Source: Actinomycetes bacterium (GTDB taxonomy: Bacteria > Actinomycetota > Acidimicrobiia > Acidimicrobiales > RAAP-2). From it: 7,482 nucleotides of DNA. The stretch's first letter is position 1; the number at the start of each line of letters is the position of its first letter. The DNA lies in NCBI GenBank assembly GCA_021787255.1, contig JAJYMD010000342.1, forward strand, positions 1 through 7,482, written 5' to 3'. The translations under genes and the position numbers were made by a program. Shown one piece after another: positions 1 to 5,780 of this stretch. Below the pieces are notes generated by a model. It saw nothing but the letters and a program-made list of their open reading frames with translations. It ran no database searches and was not told the DNA's origin.

Positions 1-1
1 G

Positions 2-652
2 GGCAGGGATGCCGACGTCGCGATCTTCCCCGCACAGGCGGTGAGCGGCGGGACAGGCGGGATCCAGCTGACAGCGCGCTGGCTTCCCCTGGATCTTCTG
101 GCGCCCAACGGCCATGCCTACTTCCTGCTCGTGTTCCTGGTGCTCGTGGTCTGCGCGGGCGCCGTCGCGCTCGTCCAACGCGGCACGGTGGGACGGTTCC
201 TCGCTGCGATGCGTGGCAGCGAGCTCGGTGCTGCAGGCGTGGGCGTGAACATCGCCTGGCAGCGCGTGCTCGCCTTCGTGCTCTCCGGCGCCCTCGCCGG
301 GGCAGGTGGGACGCTGCTCGCGATCCAGCAGACGGTGATCGCCCCGGGAGAGTTCAACTACCAGCTCTCCCTGGCCTTCGTGGTGATCGTGGTGACGACC
401 GGGGTCGGGACCGTCGAGGGCGCGATCCAGGCAGGTGTGGGGCTCGTCGTGGTCGAGCAGCTGCTGCAGTACGCGCCACAGCGGCTCCAGGGTCTCGCCT
501 TCGTGCTCTTCGCGCTCGGGGCGCTCACCTATGCGGCACATCCAGAGGGGATCGTGGAGCTGGAGAAGCGGCGGTGGACCGAGCGCGCCGAGCGGCTGCT
601 CGCGCGCCGCCACGGAGCGTCGGCGACCGCCGCGGTCACCGGGCGGTCGTGA
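2..652 (+). CDS. livM: Branched-chain amino acid-type ABC transporter permease, LivM-like (5' truncated by window)
   Basis: This is the membrane permease of an amino acid/amide (HAAT) importer and forms the transport channel with a LivH-type partner. The frame is open from base 2, so the GTG at 41 is probably internal; 216 residues are visible and the N-terminal part lies outside the window. Hydrophobic stretches lie near visible residues 39-58, 90-108, 118-140, 140-158 and 163-183. Between the first two is the conserved cytoplasmic loop of this family (RGTVGRFLAAMRGSELGAAG, followed by a V-N-I-A-W segment), which contacts the ATPases. The C-terminal HPEGIVELE is also typical of LivM tails. 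The stop codon TGA shares its A with the ATG of the downstream ATPase, which implies translational coupling in one operon. The substrate cannot be read from the sequence: branched-chain amino acids are the default, but urea, amides and other small compounds are handled by the same family. Confidence 0.9.
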   Translation, partial: GRDADVAIFPAQAVSGGTGGIQLTARWLPLDLLAPNGHAYFLLVFLVLVVCAGAVALVQRGTVGRFLAAMRGSELGAAGVGVNIAWQRVLAFVLSGALAGAGGTLLAIQQTVIAPGEFNYQLSLAFVVIVVTTGVGTVEGAIQAGVGLVVVEQLLQYAPQRLQGLAFVLFALGALTYAAHPEGIVELEKRRWTERAERLLARRHGASATAAVTGRS

Positions 653-1401
653 TGCTCGCGGTGCGAGGCCTCACCAAGTCCTTCGGCGCGACGCCCGCCG
701 TTGTGGGTGTCGACGTCGACGTGGAAGCTGGCGAGAGCGTCGGTCTGGTCGGGCCGAACGGGGCCGGAAAGACCACCGTCCTCAACTGCATCTTCGGGCA
801 GCTGCGTCCGGACGCGGGCAGCGTCGAGCTCGACGGGCGCGACATCGGCCGGCTCCCGACGTGGCGCCGGGCGCGCCTCGGCGTCGCGAGGACCTACCAG
901 CGGCTCGAGATCTTCCCCGAGCTCACCGTGCGCGATCACCTGATCGTCGCGCTTCGGGTCCACCGCGGTGGCACTCGCCTGTGGCGCGACCTGTTGGGCA
1001 TGAGCGCGCCGGGACGCGAGGAGATCGCCGCGGCCGACTCCGTGCTCGTCGCCCTCGGCCTTCTCGAGCTCGCGGACGTGCCGGTGGCGGCGCTCGGGCT
1101 CGGTGTCTGCAGGCTTGTCGAGCTCGCACGCGCGGTCGTCGCCCAGCCGCGCCTTTTGCTCGCCGACGAGCCGACCTCTGGGCTCGACGAGCAGGAGACC
1201 CGGGATCTCGCGGGCCTCCTCCGCTCGCTGCAGCGCGCACGCGGGATGGGCATGCTGCTCATCGAGCACGACCTTGCGATCGTAGAAGCGGTCGTGGACC
1301 GCGTCGTGGTGATGGACCTGGGCCGAGTGGTCGCGTCGGGCTCCTTCGACGAGGTGATGGCCGCCCCCGCGGTGCGGCGCGCCTACCTCGGTGTGCCATG
1401 A
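652..1401 (+). CDS. livG: Branched-chain amino acid-type ABC transporter ATP-binding protein, LivG-like
   Basis: This is one of two cytoplasmic ATPases that power the Liv-type importer. At 249 residues it is close to the usual LivG length. Visible motifs are Walker A GPNGAGKTT at residues 34-42, the Q-loop glutamine at 83 (TYQRLEIF), Walker B LLLADE with D172/E173, the D-loop SGLD, and the H-loop histidine at 206 (LLIEHD). The ABC signature reads LGLGVCRLVELAR (residues 148-160) where E. coli LivG has LAYGDQRRLEIAR. The central Gly and the Arg-Leu-Ala-Arg framework are kept, but the D/Q pair is not. I chose the ATG at 652 because it overlaps the upstream TGA as TGATG; the in-frame GTG at 649 is an alternative adding one residue. 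No clear Shine-Dalgarno sequence is seen, which fits coupling. Its stop overlaps the start of the next ATPase gene by 4 bp. Confidence 0.93.
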   Translation: MLAVRGLTKSFGATPAVVGVDVDVEAGESVGLVGPNGAGKTTVLNCIFGQLRPDAGSVELDGRDIGRLPTWRRARLGVARTYQRLEIFPELTVRDHLIVALRVHRGGTRLWRDLLGMSAPGREEIAAADSVLVALGLLELADVPVAALGLGVCRLVELARAVVAQPRLLLADEPTSGLDEQETRDLAGLLRSLQRARGMGMLLIEHDLAIVEAVVDRVVVMDLGRVVASGSFDEVMAAPAVRRAYLGVP

Positions 1402-2198
1402 GCGGCGACGTGGCTCCGGTCCTCGAGCTGGACGAGGTGAGCGCCGCGTACGGCCCGTACCGCGCGCTGTTCGAGGTGAGCTTCTCGGTGGAGAGCGGGG
1501 GCGCGGTCGCCCTCCTCGGGCCCAACGGAGCCGGGAAGTCGACGGTGGCGCGCGTCGCGTCCGGGCTCGTCCCCGTCACCTCCGGGCGCGTCCGCGTGGA
1601 CGGGCGCGACATGACCGGGGAGCCGGCGTGGCGGATCGCCCGCGCGGGGCTGGCGCACGTGCCCGAGGGACGCGGGGTCTTCGACTCGATCAGCGTCGAG
1701 GAGAACCTCGTGCTCTCGTTCCGGCGGCGCGCGGGGCGAAGGATGGTGCCGGCGTCCCTCGAGCGCGCGTACGCGAGCTTCCCAGTGCTCGGCGAGCGCC
1801 GGCACGACCGCGCTGGGACGCTCTCGGGTGGCCAGCAGCGGCTCCTCTCCCTGGCCAAGGTTCTCGTGGTGCCGCCGAAGCTGCTCATCGCCGACGAGCT
1901 CTCCCTCGGGCTCGCGCCGAGCGTGATCGACGACGTCTACGCGGGCCTCGCCGAGGTGCGCCGGAGCGGCACCGCGCTGGTCGTCGTCGAGCAGCAGGTG
2001 GACCGTGCGCTCGCGCTCGCGTCGTCGGCCGTCGTCCTCGAGCGCGGCTCGGTGGCCTACTGTGGGCCGGCGTCAGGGGCTCGGTCCGTGGTGGAACGGG
2101 TGCTCGAGCGTCGTAGCAGGACACACGACGCCGGCAAGGATGCGGGGCCGGCGGACCGGACGACCCCCGCGAAGGCCGTCAGCCCGAGACGAGCGTGA
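1398..2198 (+). CDS. livF: Branched-chain amino acid-type ABC transporter ATP-binding protein, LivF-like
   Basis: This is the second ATPase of the importer, expected to pair with the LivG-like protein. It has 266 residues; LivF proteins are usually about 235, and the excess is a C-terminal tail. Visible motifs are Walker A GPNGAGKST (41-49), the LivF-type Q-loop region PEGRGVF (89-95), a canonical signature LSGGQQR (142-148), and Walker B LLIADE (D166/E167). The H-loop is replaced by VVVEQQ, which is normal for LivF, where EQN is usual. After E167 the family proline is Leu (DELSLGLAP), a small departure. The last ~30 residues (from about 235) are charged and rich in Arg, Ala, Asp and Pro, and look disordered. 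The ATG at 1398 overlaps the upstream stop as ATGA, so translation is probably coupled. The gene ends at a TGA that itself sits inside a GTGA (see the gap that follows). Confidence 0.93.
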   Translation: MSGDVAPVLELDEVSAAYGPYRALFEVSFSVESGGAVALLGPNGAGKSTVARVASGLVPVTSGRVRVDGRDMTGEPAWRIARAGLAHVPEGRGVFDSISVEENLVLSFRRRAGRRMVPASLERAYASFPVLGERRHDRAGTLSGGQQRLLSLAKVLVVPPKLLIADELSLGLAPSVIDDVYAGLAEVRRSGTALVVVEQQVDRALALASSAVVLERGSVAYCGPASGARSVVERVLERRSRTHDAGKDAGPADRTTPAKAVSPRRA

Positions 2199-2353
2199 AG
2201 CGCGACCCCGCGCCGAAGAGACGCTCTGGGAGCGACAGCGCCATCCGCTCGGCCCACGCGACGTCCCGTGACCCTGTGGCCGAGCCGGGGGCCGGGCGGT
2301 GGCAGAATCGACGATCGCGGGCGCCGGCGGAGGCTCGCGAACGGCGCAGCGGA

Positions 2354-2371
2354 CCGTCCTCGCACGGACGG
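2354..2371 (+). repeat. Perfect inverted repeat (hairpin) CCGTCC/GGACGG
   Basis: The arms CCGTCC (2354-2359) and GGACGG (2366-2371) are perfectly complementary around a 6-base loop, tcgcac. No T-run follows, so it does not look like a standard intrinsic terminator. It lies about 45 bp before the condensation-like gene, in its leader if transcription comes from livF. It could be an mRNA structure or a protein-binding site. At this GC content a 6-bp stem can also arise by chance. Confidence 0.35.
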
Positions 2372-2397
2372 CGCGCGGGGCACAGCGGTGTCGAGCC

Positions 2398-2404
2398 AGG
2401 GGAG
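2398..2404 (+). promoter_or_regulatory. Ribosome binding site AGGGGAG for the condensation-like gene
   Basis: AGGGGAG ends about 11 bases before the ATG at 2416. This favours that start over the in-frame GTG at 2299, which has no comparable site and would add 39 low-complexity residues. Confidence 0.6.
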
Positions 2405-2415
2405 ATCGAGCAGGC

Positions 2416-3738
2416 ATGAGCACGGCGCAGCGGGCCGCACCGAGCGACCTCTTGGGCGAGCGCGCGCCCGAGCCCGAGAGCGCGGTGCAGGCTGCGCCGC
2501 TGTCGCTCACGCAGCGTTCTTCGCTCCTGATGGCGCCGCACAACCCGAGCCGAGAATTCATGAGCTGGGTGTACCAGCTCAACGGGAAGCTGGACGTGGA
2601 CGCACTGGTGCGGGCGGTGGACGACGTGGTCGAGGCTCACGACGTGCTGCGCGTCCGTTTCGAGCCCGGTCCCGGAGACGGCGTGGAGACTTCGACGCAG
2701 TTCGTGACGCCGTTCCGCAGCGGTGTGACGCGCGTCGTCCGACTCGACGACCGTCCGAAGCTCGAGGCGCTGGCGGCGGCGGTCGTCGCGGTCGAGGCCG
2801 AGTACCGCGACCTGTCGCCGTGGGACGAGCCGCGCCTGCAGGCGACGCTGTACGTGGTCGCGCCGAAGACCCACGTGCTGTCGATCTTCGTCGCCGAGGC
2901 GCTCTGCGACGGGGAGTCAGGGACGCTCGTGGCGGCCGAGCTGTCGAGGGCGTACGCGCTGCACGCCGGCAAGACGCCGCCGGACCTCCCGCTCCCGGCG
3001 CACGGGAGCTACCTGCGATGGGTCCTCGAGAACCCGGTGCCGGAGCCGCTCCAGCGGCGTGCGGTCGACCACTGGCGAGCGCTGCGGGACGAGCCGGTCG
3101 CCGCCGGCACGTGGCCGATGACCCTCCCAGAGCGGTCCCGCCCGCGCACCCGCTTCTTCAACGTGCCCGCAGGGCAATGGCAGCGCCTTGTCGACGTGAC
3201 GCCGGGGATGGAGGCGATGCCCTTCGTGGTGGTGCTCTCCTGGCTCGAGATGTCGCTCGCGCGTGTGGCCTCGGCCGAGCGCTTCGTCGTCACGACCGCG
3301 GTCTCCAACCGGAGCCGTCCGGGCGCGAAGGGCCTCATCGGGAACTTCGTCGGCCCTGTGCGCATGGTCGCGCAGGTCGCCTGCACAGAGCCGCTGGAGG
3401 AGGTCTCGCCGAGAGTGTTGCGCGCTCTTCGCGAAGCCCTCGCCGCGAGCGTCGTCCCGGTCCCGCTCGCAGAGGCGCGCCTCCAGGCGCCGGAGCCGTT
3501 CGTGCCCCCCGACCCGACCGTGTCGTTCTTCATGTTCGACGAGCGCCAAGGTCCCGACTTCGTCGGGGTCCGCCAGCGCCGGTTCCGAGTGCACACGGGG
3601 CGCGACGTCCTGCGGGTCAACTGCACGCCGGACGAATCGGGAGGCCGGAACTTCTTCGTGATCTCCGGCTCCGCCCCAGGGGACCTCATGGACGCGCTGG
3701 TCGCGGAGCTACAGGGTCACCTCGGGGTCGCTCGATGA
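2416..3738 (+). CDS. Stand-alone condensation-domain-like protein lacking the catalytic histidines
   Basis: The 440 residues match the size of a single NRPS condensation domain (chloramphenicol acetyltransferase-like fold). Core motifs can be followed in order: C1 as LSLTQR (29-34), C2 as AHDVLRVRF (74-82, compare RHExLRTxF), C4 as GSYLRW, and C5 as LIGNFVGPV (residues 307-315, compare IGxFVNT) preceded by SNRSRPG. The C3 active-site motif HHxxxDG reads AEALCDG (160-166): both histidines are gone, replaced by Ala160 and Glu161, while Asp165-Gly166, a mainly structural pair, is kept. Residues 1-28 form a Pro/Ala/Glu-rich extension. No signal peptide, adenylation domain or carrier domain is present. 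The family normally joins an acyl or aminoacyl group from a carrier protein to an amine or alcohol; here that chemistry is doubtful, so a divergent acyltransferase or a non-catalytic binding role is possible. It lies downstream of the Liv genes on the same strand. Family membership is fairly sure; function is unknown. Confidence 0.8.
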   Translation: MSTAQRAAPSDLLGERAPEPESAVQAAPLSLTQRSSLLMAPHNPSREFMSWVYQLNGKLDVDALVRAVDDVVEAHDVLRVRFEPGPGDGVETSTQFVTPFRSGVTRVVRLDDRPKLEALAAAVVAVEAEYRDLSPWDEPRLQATLYVVAPKTHVLSIFVAEALCDGESGTLVAAELSRAYALHAGKTPPDLPLPAHGSYLRWVLENPVPEPLQRRAVDHWRALRDEPVAAGTWPMTLPERSRPRTRFFNVPAGQWQRLVDVTPGMEAMPFVVVLSWLEMSLARVASAERFVVTTAVSNRSRPGAKGLIGNFVGPVRMVAQVACTEPLEEVSPRVLRALREALAASVVPVPLAEARLQAPEPFVPPDPTVSFFMFDERQGPDFVGVRQRRFRVHTGRDVLRVNCTPDESGGRNFFVISGSAPGDLMDALVAELQGHLGVAR

Positions 3739-3778
3739 GCGGGGCCGGATCGGTCGAGTCGGGTCATTTTGGACCGTT

Positions 3779-3786
3779 GGGAGGAG
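3779..3786 (+). promoter_or_regulatory. Strong ribosome binding site GGGAGGAG for the DUF2237 gene
   Basis: GGGAGGAG sits 6 bases before the GTG at 3793, an ideal spacing. It decides the start in favour of this GTG over the in-frame TTG at 3769, which lies upstream of the site. Confidence 0.75.
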
Positions 3787-3792
3787 CGGAGC

Positions 3793-4155
3793 GTGGCGAA
3801 GAACGTGCTCGGAGGGGAGCTGGAGCCCTGCAGCACCGATCCGATGACCGGCTTCTACCGTGACGGGTGCTGCAACACGGGCGTGGGGGACCTCGGCGTC
3901 CACACCGTGTGCGCGCGGGTGACGGCGGAGTTCCTCGAGTTCTCGAAGTCTCGCGGCAACGATCTCTCGACGCCTCGCCCAGGGTTCCCCGGCCTCCGGG
4001 CCGGGGACCGGTGGTGCCTGTGCGCGCCGCGTTGGCAGGAGGCGCTGGAGGCAGGGGTGGCGCCCGAGGTCGTGCTCGAGGCGACGCATGCCGCCACCCT
4101 CGAGTGGGTCAGCCTCGAAGACCTCTGCCGGCACGCCGTCGATCGAGAGGGCTGA
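3793..4155 (+). CDS. DUF2237 family protein (COG3651 type)
   Basis: This is a 120-residue soluble protein of a widely conserved family with no established function that I can name. The match is unmistakable across its length. NVLGGELEPCSTDPMTGFYR (residues 4-23) is followed by DGCCNTG (24-30), HTVCA (37-41), EFLEFSKSRGNDLSTPRPGF (46-65), GDRWCLCAPRW (71-81) and the C-terminal helix around EATHAATLEWVSLEDL. Cysteines at 13, 26, 27, 40, 75, 77 and 112 and histidines at 37, 99 and 114 could bind metal or form a redox site; that is inference. The GTG start is chosen from the strong ribosome binding site just upstream. The 54-bp gap after the condensation-like gene allows co-transcription, but its own strong translation signal and household-type distribution suggest no functional link. 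It is convergent with the TetR gene. Confidence 0.93.
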   Translation: MAKNVLGGELEPCSTDPMTGFYRDGCCNTGVGDLGVHTVCARVTAEFLEFSKSRGNDLSTPRPGFPGLRAGDRWCLCAPRWQEALEAGVAPEVVLEATHAATLEWVSLEDLCRHAVDREG

Positions 4156-4187
4156 AGGCAGGGATCGTCGCCGACCGCACCGTCCCG

Positions 4188-4817
4188 TCAGAGCCGGGCC
4201 CGGAGGGCCGCGGCGGCCTCTGCGGAGCGCTCTCGTAGCGCCTTCCGCGCGTCGTCGGAAGGTCCGAGCACCCCGGCGAGGTGCTCGAAGAACAGCCCGA
4301 CGATGAACGCACGGAGGACTCGGGCGACCGCGGGTGCGCCCGGCCCGTCGCAGATGGCCGGCTCGGACTCCTCGAGCCAGCGTTCGAGGGCCGTCTGCGT
4401 CGCCTCGAAGAGCTCGACTCCGACGGCGTGAGCGGTCTGTTCTCCTCGCATGACCTCGCCGAGCATCAGGCGGATGAAGTCCTCGACCTCGAGCATCGAG
4501 CCCAGGATGTCGTCGAGCATGTCGGCCAGCCCGTCGAAGTCGTCCCGAGCGATCGAGGCACGGCCGGTCGACGCCGCGAGGTCCTCGATGAAGCCGCGCT
4601 CTTGGAGCACCGCGACGAGGAGCTCCCGCTTGGAGGCGAAGTAGTGGTACAAGGATGCGACGTTCAGCCCGGCGGCGGCGGCGAGGTCGCGCATGCTGGT
4701 GCCGTCCACGCCCCGCTGGGACATCAGCGCGAGGGCGGTGTCGAGGATGTGCTGGCGCTGGGAGAACCCCGCGGCTTGCTGGGCTCCGGCGGAAGATGAG
4801 GTCGTCACGGCCTCCAT
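4188..4817 (-). CDS. TetR/AcrR-family transcriptional regulator
   Basis: This is a 209-residue DNA-binding repressor-type protein. The N-terminal helix-turn-helix domain is clear. It comprises RQHILDTALALMSQRGVDGT (21-40), MRDLAAAAGLN (42-52), and the recognition-helix signature VASLYHYFASKRELL (53-67), which is diagnostic of the family. The C-terminal ligand-binding/dimer domain (about 75-209) is acidic and helical, and gives no clue to the ligand. The ATG at 4817 is the only sensible start: an in-frame TGA lies at 4836-4838 and the next Met is inside the first helix. No Shine-Dalgarno sequence precedes it, so the mRNA may be leaderless. The upstream 135 bp contain an imperfect palindrome at 4884-4897 that could be its operator. 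Regulation targets are unknown; the neighbours on either side are the nucleosidase gene upstream and the convergent DUF2237 gene. Confidence 0.92.
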   Translation of the reverse strand: MEAVTTSSSAGAQQAAGFSQRQHILDTALALMSQRGVDGTSMRDLAAAAGLNVASLYHYFASKRELLVAVLQERGFIEDLAASTGRASIARDDFDGLADMLDDILGSMLEVEDFIRLMLGEVMRGEQTAHAVGVELFEATQTALERWLEESEPAICDGPGAPAVARVLRAFIVGLFFEHLAGVLGPSDDARKALRERSAEAAAALRARL

Positions 4818-4883
4818 TGTCGGGTTCGCGCGGGCTCACGTCGAGCGCGCGCCTGTTCTGGCTGGTCAGGATGCCAGGGTCAT

Positions 4884-4897
4884 CGGTCGATCGGCCG
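4884..4897. promoter_or_regulatory. Imperfect 14-bp palindrome, candidate TetR operator
   Basis: CGGTCGATCGGCCG is palindromic except for one T/G pair, and sits about 70 bp upstream of the TetR start. TetR-type proteins often bind palindromes in their own promoter, so autoregulation is a reasonable inference. The site is GC-rich and could be chance. Confidence 0.3.
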
Positions 4898-4904
4898 GCT
4901 GCCT

Positions 4905-4939
4905 GGCTGGCCGGCTGGCCGCCTTGCTGGCCGGCGGCC
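4905..4939. repeat. GGCTGGCC direct repeats and a 7-bp-stem GC-rich hairpin
   Basis: GGCTGGCC occurs at 4905-4912 and 4913-4920, and a one-base variant TGCTGGCC at 4925-4932. Overlapping these, GGCCGCC (4917-4923) pairs perfectly with GGCGGCC (4933-4939) around a 9-base loop. The structure begins about 14 bp past the nucleosidase stop on the minus strand. It could end or attenuate that transcript before the TetR gene, but no U-tract follows on either strand. Confidence 0.45.
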
Positions 4940-4952
4940 TTGTCCTCGGAGC

Positions 4953-5714
4953 CTAGGAGCCCGGTTGCTGGTCGAGATCCACATTGCCGCGGTCATCGCG
5001 ACGACGGAGGTCGCGGGTCGTCACGAGCTCGAGCTCGACCATGACCTCGCCGGTCACGGCGCGCGCCGCCCGGGCCGCGTCTCTCCCGAGCCGGACGAGG
5101 CGTCCGAGCGTACGGGGATCTGCCAACACCATGCGCACCGCCCCAGGGATGTCGGCGCTTCCGTCGGGGAGAAGGAGCGACGCGATCCGTGGCGTGAGGG
5201 TCCCCGCGACGTCGCTGATCGCACGGACGACGCCCCACGGCACGGCTCGCGCCTCGCAGACAGCGGCGATCGCTGCGGTCTCCATGTCCACCGCCGTCGC
5301 CTCCTCTGGGATCGGCGGTGTCGTGCTGTGACCAGCGGGACCTGTGCCGACCAGGGGCATGCGCTCGACGGTGGCGAGGACGCCGGTCCCGCCTCGGCCT
5401 CGGCTCGGGGTGAACACCGTGCCGGTCCGCACGTCGACCACCCTTGCCGGGCGGAGGGTGTCGCCAACGCGCAGCGAGGCGTCGAGCGCGCCTGCGACGC
5501 CGGTGACCAAGACGCTGTCTGGGGCGACCTCCTCGAGGACGAGCGCCGTCCCGGCTCCGGCGAGAGCCGGTCCGACGCCCACCGCGCTTGCGATGACGTC
5601 CTCGCGGCCCCAAGCCGGCACTCCTCCGAGCTTCGTCGGGCGCAGGCCGAGCCGCCGGACGAGCGGCCGGAGCTCGCGGGGCATCGCGGCGAGGACGAGG
5701 GCGCGACCGCTCAC
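4953..5714 (-). CDS. Nucleoside phosphorylase/nucleosidase-fold protein, MTA/SAH nucleosidase-like
   Basis: At 253 residues this belongs to the PNP/UDP phosphorylase superfamily, whose members cleave the N-glycosidic bond of nucleosides. The N-terminal AAMPREL (9-15) aligns with AMEEE of E. coli MTA/SAH nucleosidase, placing Glu14 at the catalytic acid. VLVTGVAGALDASLRVGDTL (68-87) is the superfamily glycine-rich core. VDMETAAIA (142-150) supplies the ribose-binding Met-Glu pair, and VRAISD (163-168) supplies the catalytic Asp168. The middle segment (about 92-130) is shorter than and unlike that of E. coli MTAN, so the true substrate could be another nucleoside, as in futalosine hydrolases or the hopanoid-pathway phosphorylase HpnG. 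None of those pathway genes is visible nearby. The start is GTG 5714, the first canonical start after an in-frame TGA at 5745-5747. It has no Shine-Dalgarno sequence and is immediately preceded by a 15-bp tandem repeat. Confidence 0.85.
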   Translation of the reverse strand: MSGRALVLAAMPRELRPLVRRLGLRPTKLGGVPAWGREDVIASAVGVGPALAGAGTALVLEEVAPDSVLVTGVAGALDASLRVGDTLRPARVVDVRTGTVFTPSRGRGGTGVLATVERMPLVGTGPAGHSTTPPIPEEATAVDMETAAIAAVCEARAVPWGVVRAISDVAGTLTPRIASLLLPDGSADIPGAVRMVLADPRTLGRLVRLGRDAARAARAVTGEVMVELELVTTRDLRRRDDRGNVDLDQQPGS

Positions 5715-5773
5715 GTCACGGTGCCCGGCGTCACGGTGCAGCCGTCACGGTGCCCGGCGTCACGGTGCCCGGC
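5715..5773. repeat. Four-copy tandem repeat of a 15-bp unit, GTCACGGTGCCCGGC
   Basis: Units lie at 5715-5729, 5730-5743 (14 bp, reading GTCACGGTGCAGCC), 5744-5758 and 5759-5773, head to tail with no spacer. Three copies are identical. The array fills nearly all of the 66-bp gap between the secreted-protein gene and the nucleosidase gene, and touches the latter's GTG start. Each unit carries an imperfect palindrome (CAC-G-GTG core). It could be a set of regulator binding sites in the nucleosidase leader, or a slippage-prone minisatellite. Confidence 0.9.
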
Positions 5774-5780
5774 ACGGCTC

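Larger units (their letters stand above)
2199..2415 (+). other. 217-bp gap between livF and the condensation-like gene, with a doubtful 74-codon frame
   Basis: No convincing gene or promoter is seen. One frame, GTG 2195 to TGA 2419, spans the gap exactly. It overlaps the livF stop as GTGA and the next gene's start as ATGA. It would encode 74 residues rich in Arg, Ser, Ala, Pro and Gly with no recognisable domain. By hand count its GC by codon position is about 76/70/81%. The high second position and modest third position are unlike the neighbouring genes, so I regard it as probably non-coding. The gap also holds a perfect hairpin at 2354-2371 and an AGGGGAG ribosome binding site near 2398-2404. 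Without a strong terminator, read-through from the Liv operon into the next gene is plausible. Confidence 0.5.

Noticed and set aside
529..1269. Long minus-strand open frame opposite the livM end and livG
   Set aside because: Its product is charged and low-complexity with no domain, and it lies opposite a clear ATPase gene; long antisense frames are expected at this GC content.
2299..2415. N-terminal extension of the condensation-like protein from GTG 2299
   Set aside because: No ribosome binding site is seen there, the extra 39 residues are low-complexity, and the ATG at 2416 has AGGGGAG upstream.
2268..3863. Long plus-strand frame overlapping the condensation-like gene in another frame
   Set aside because: The product is almost entirely Arg, Ala, Gly and Pro, as expected from an out-of-frame reading, whereas the frame from 2416 shows the C-domain motifs.
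3735..3863. ATG overlapping the condensation-like stop (ATGA), giving a 42-codon frame
   Set aside because: It runs out of frame into the DUF2237 gene, whose own start has a strong ribosome binding site, and the peptide has no recognisable feature.
4156..4203. Terminator between the convergent DUF2237 and TetR genes
   Set aside because: Only a 10-bp palindrome CCGGGCCCGG (4194-4203), inside the TetR 3' end, is visible; there is no loop and no T-run, so it cannot be called a terminator.
5715..5773. The tandem repeat as a CRISPR array
   Set aside because: Units are 15 bp, contiguous and without spacers, and no cas gene is present.
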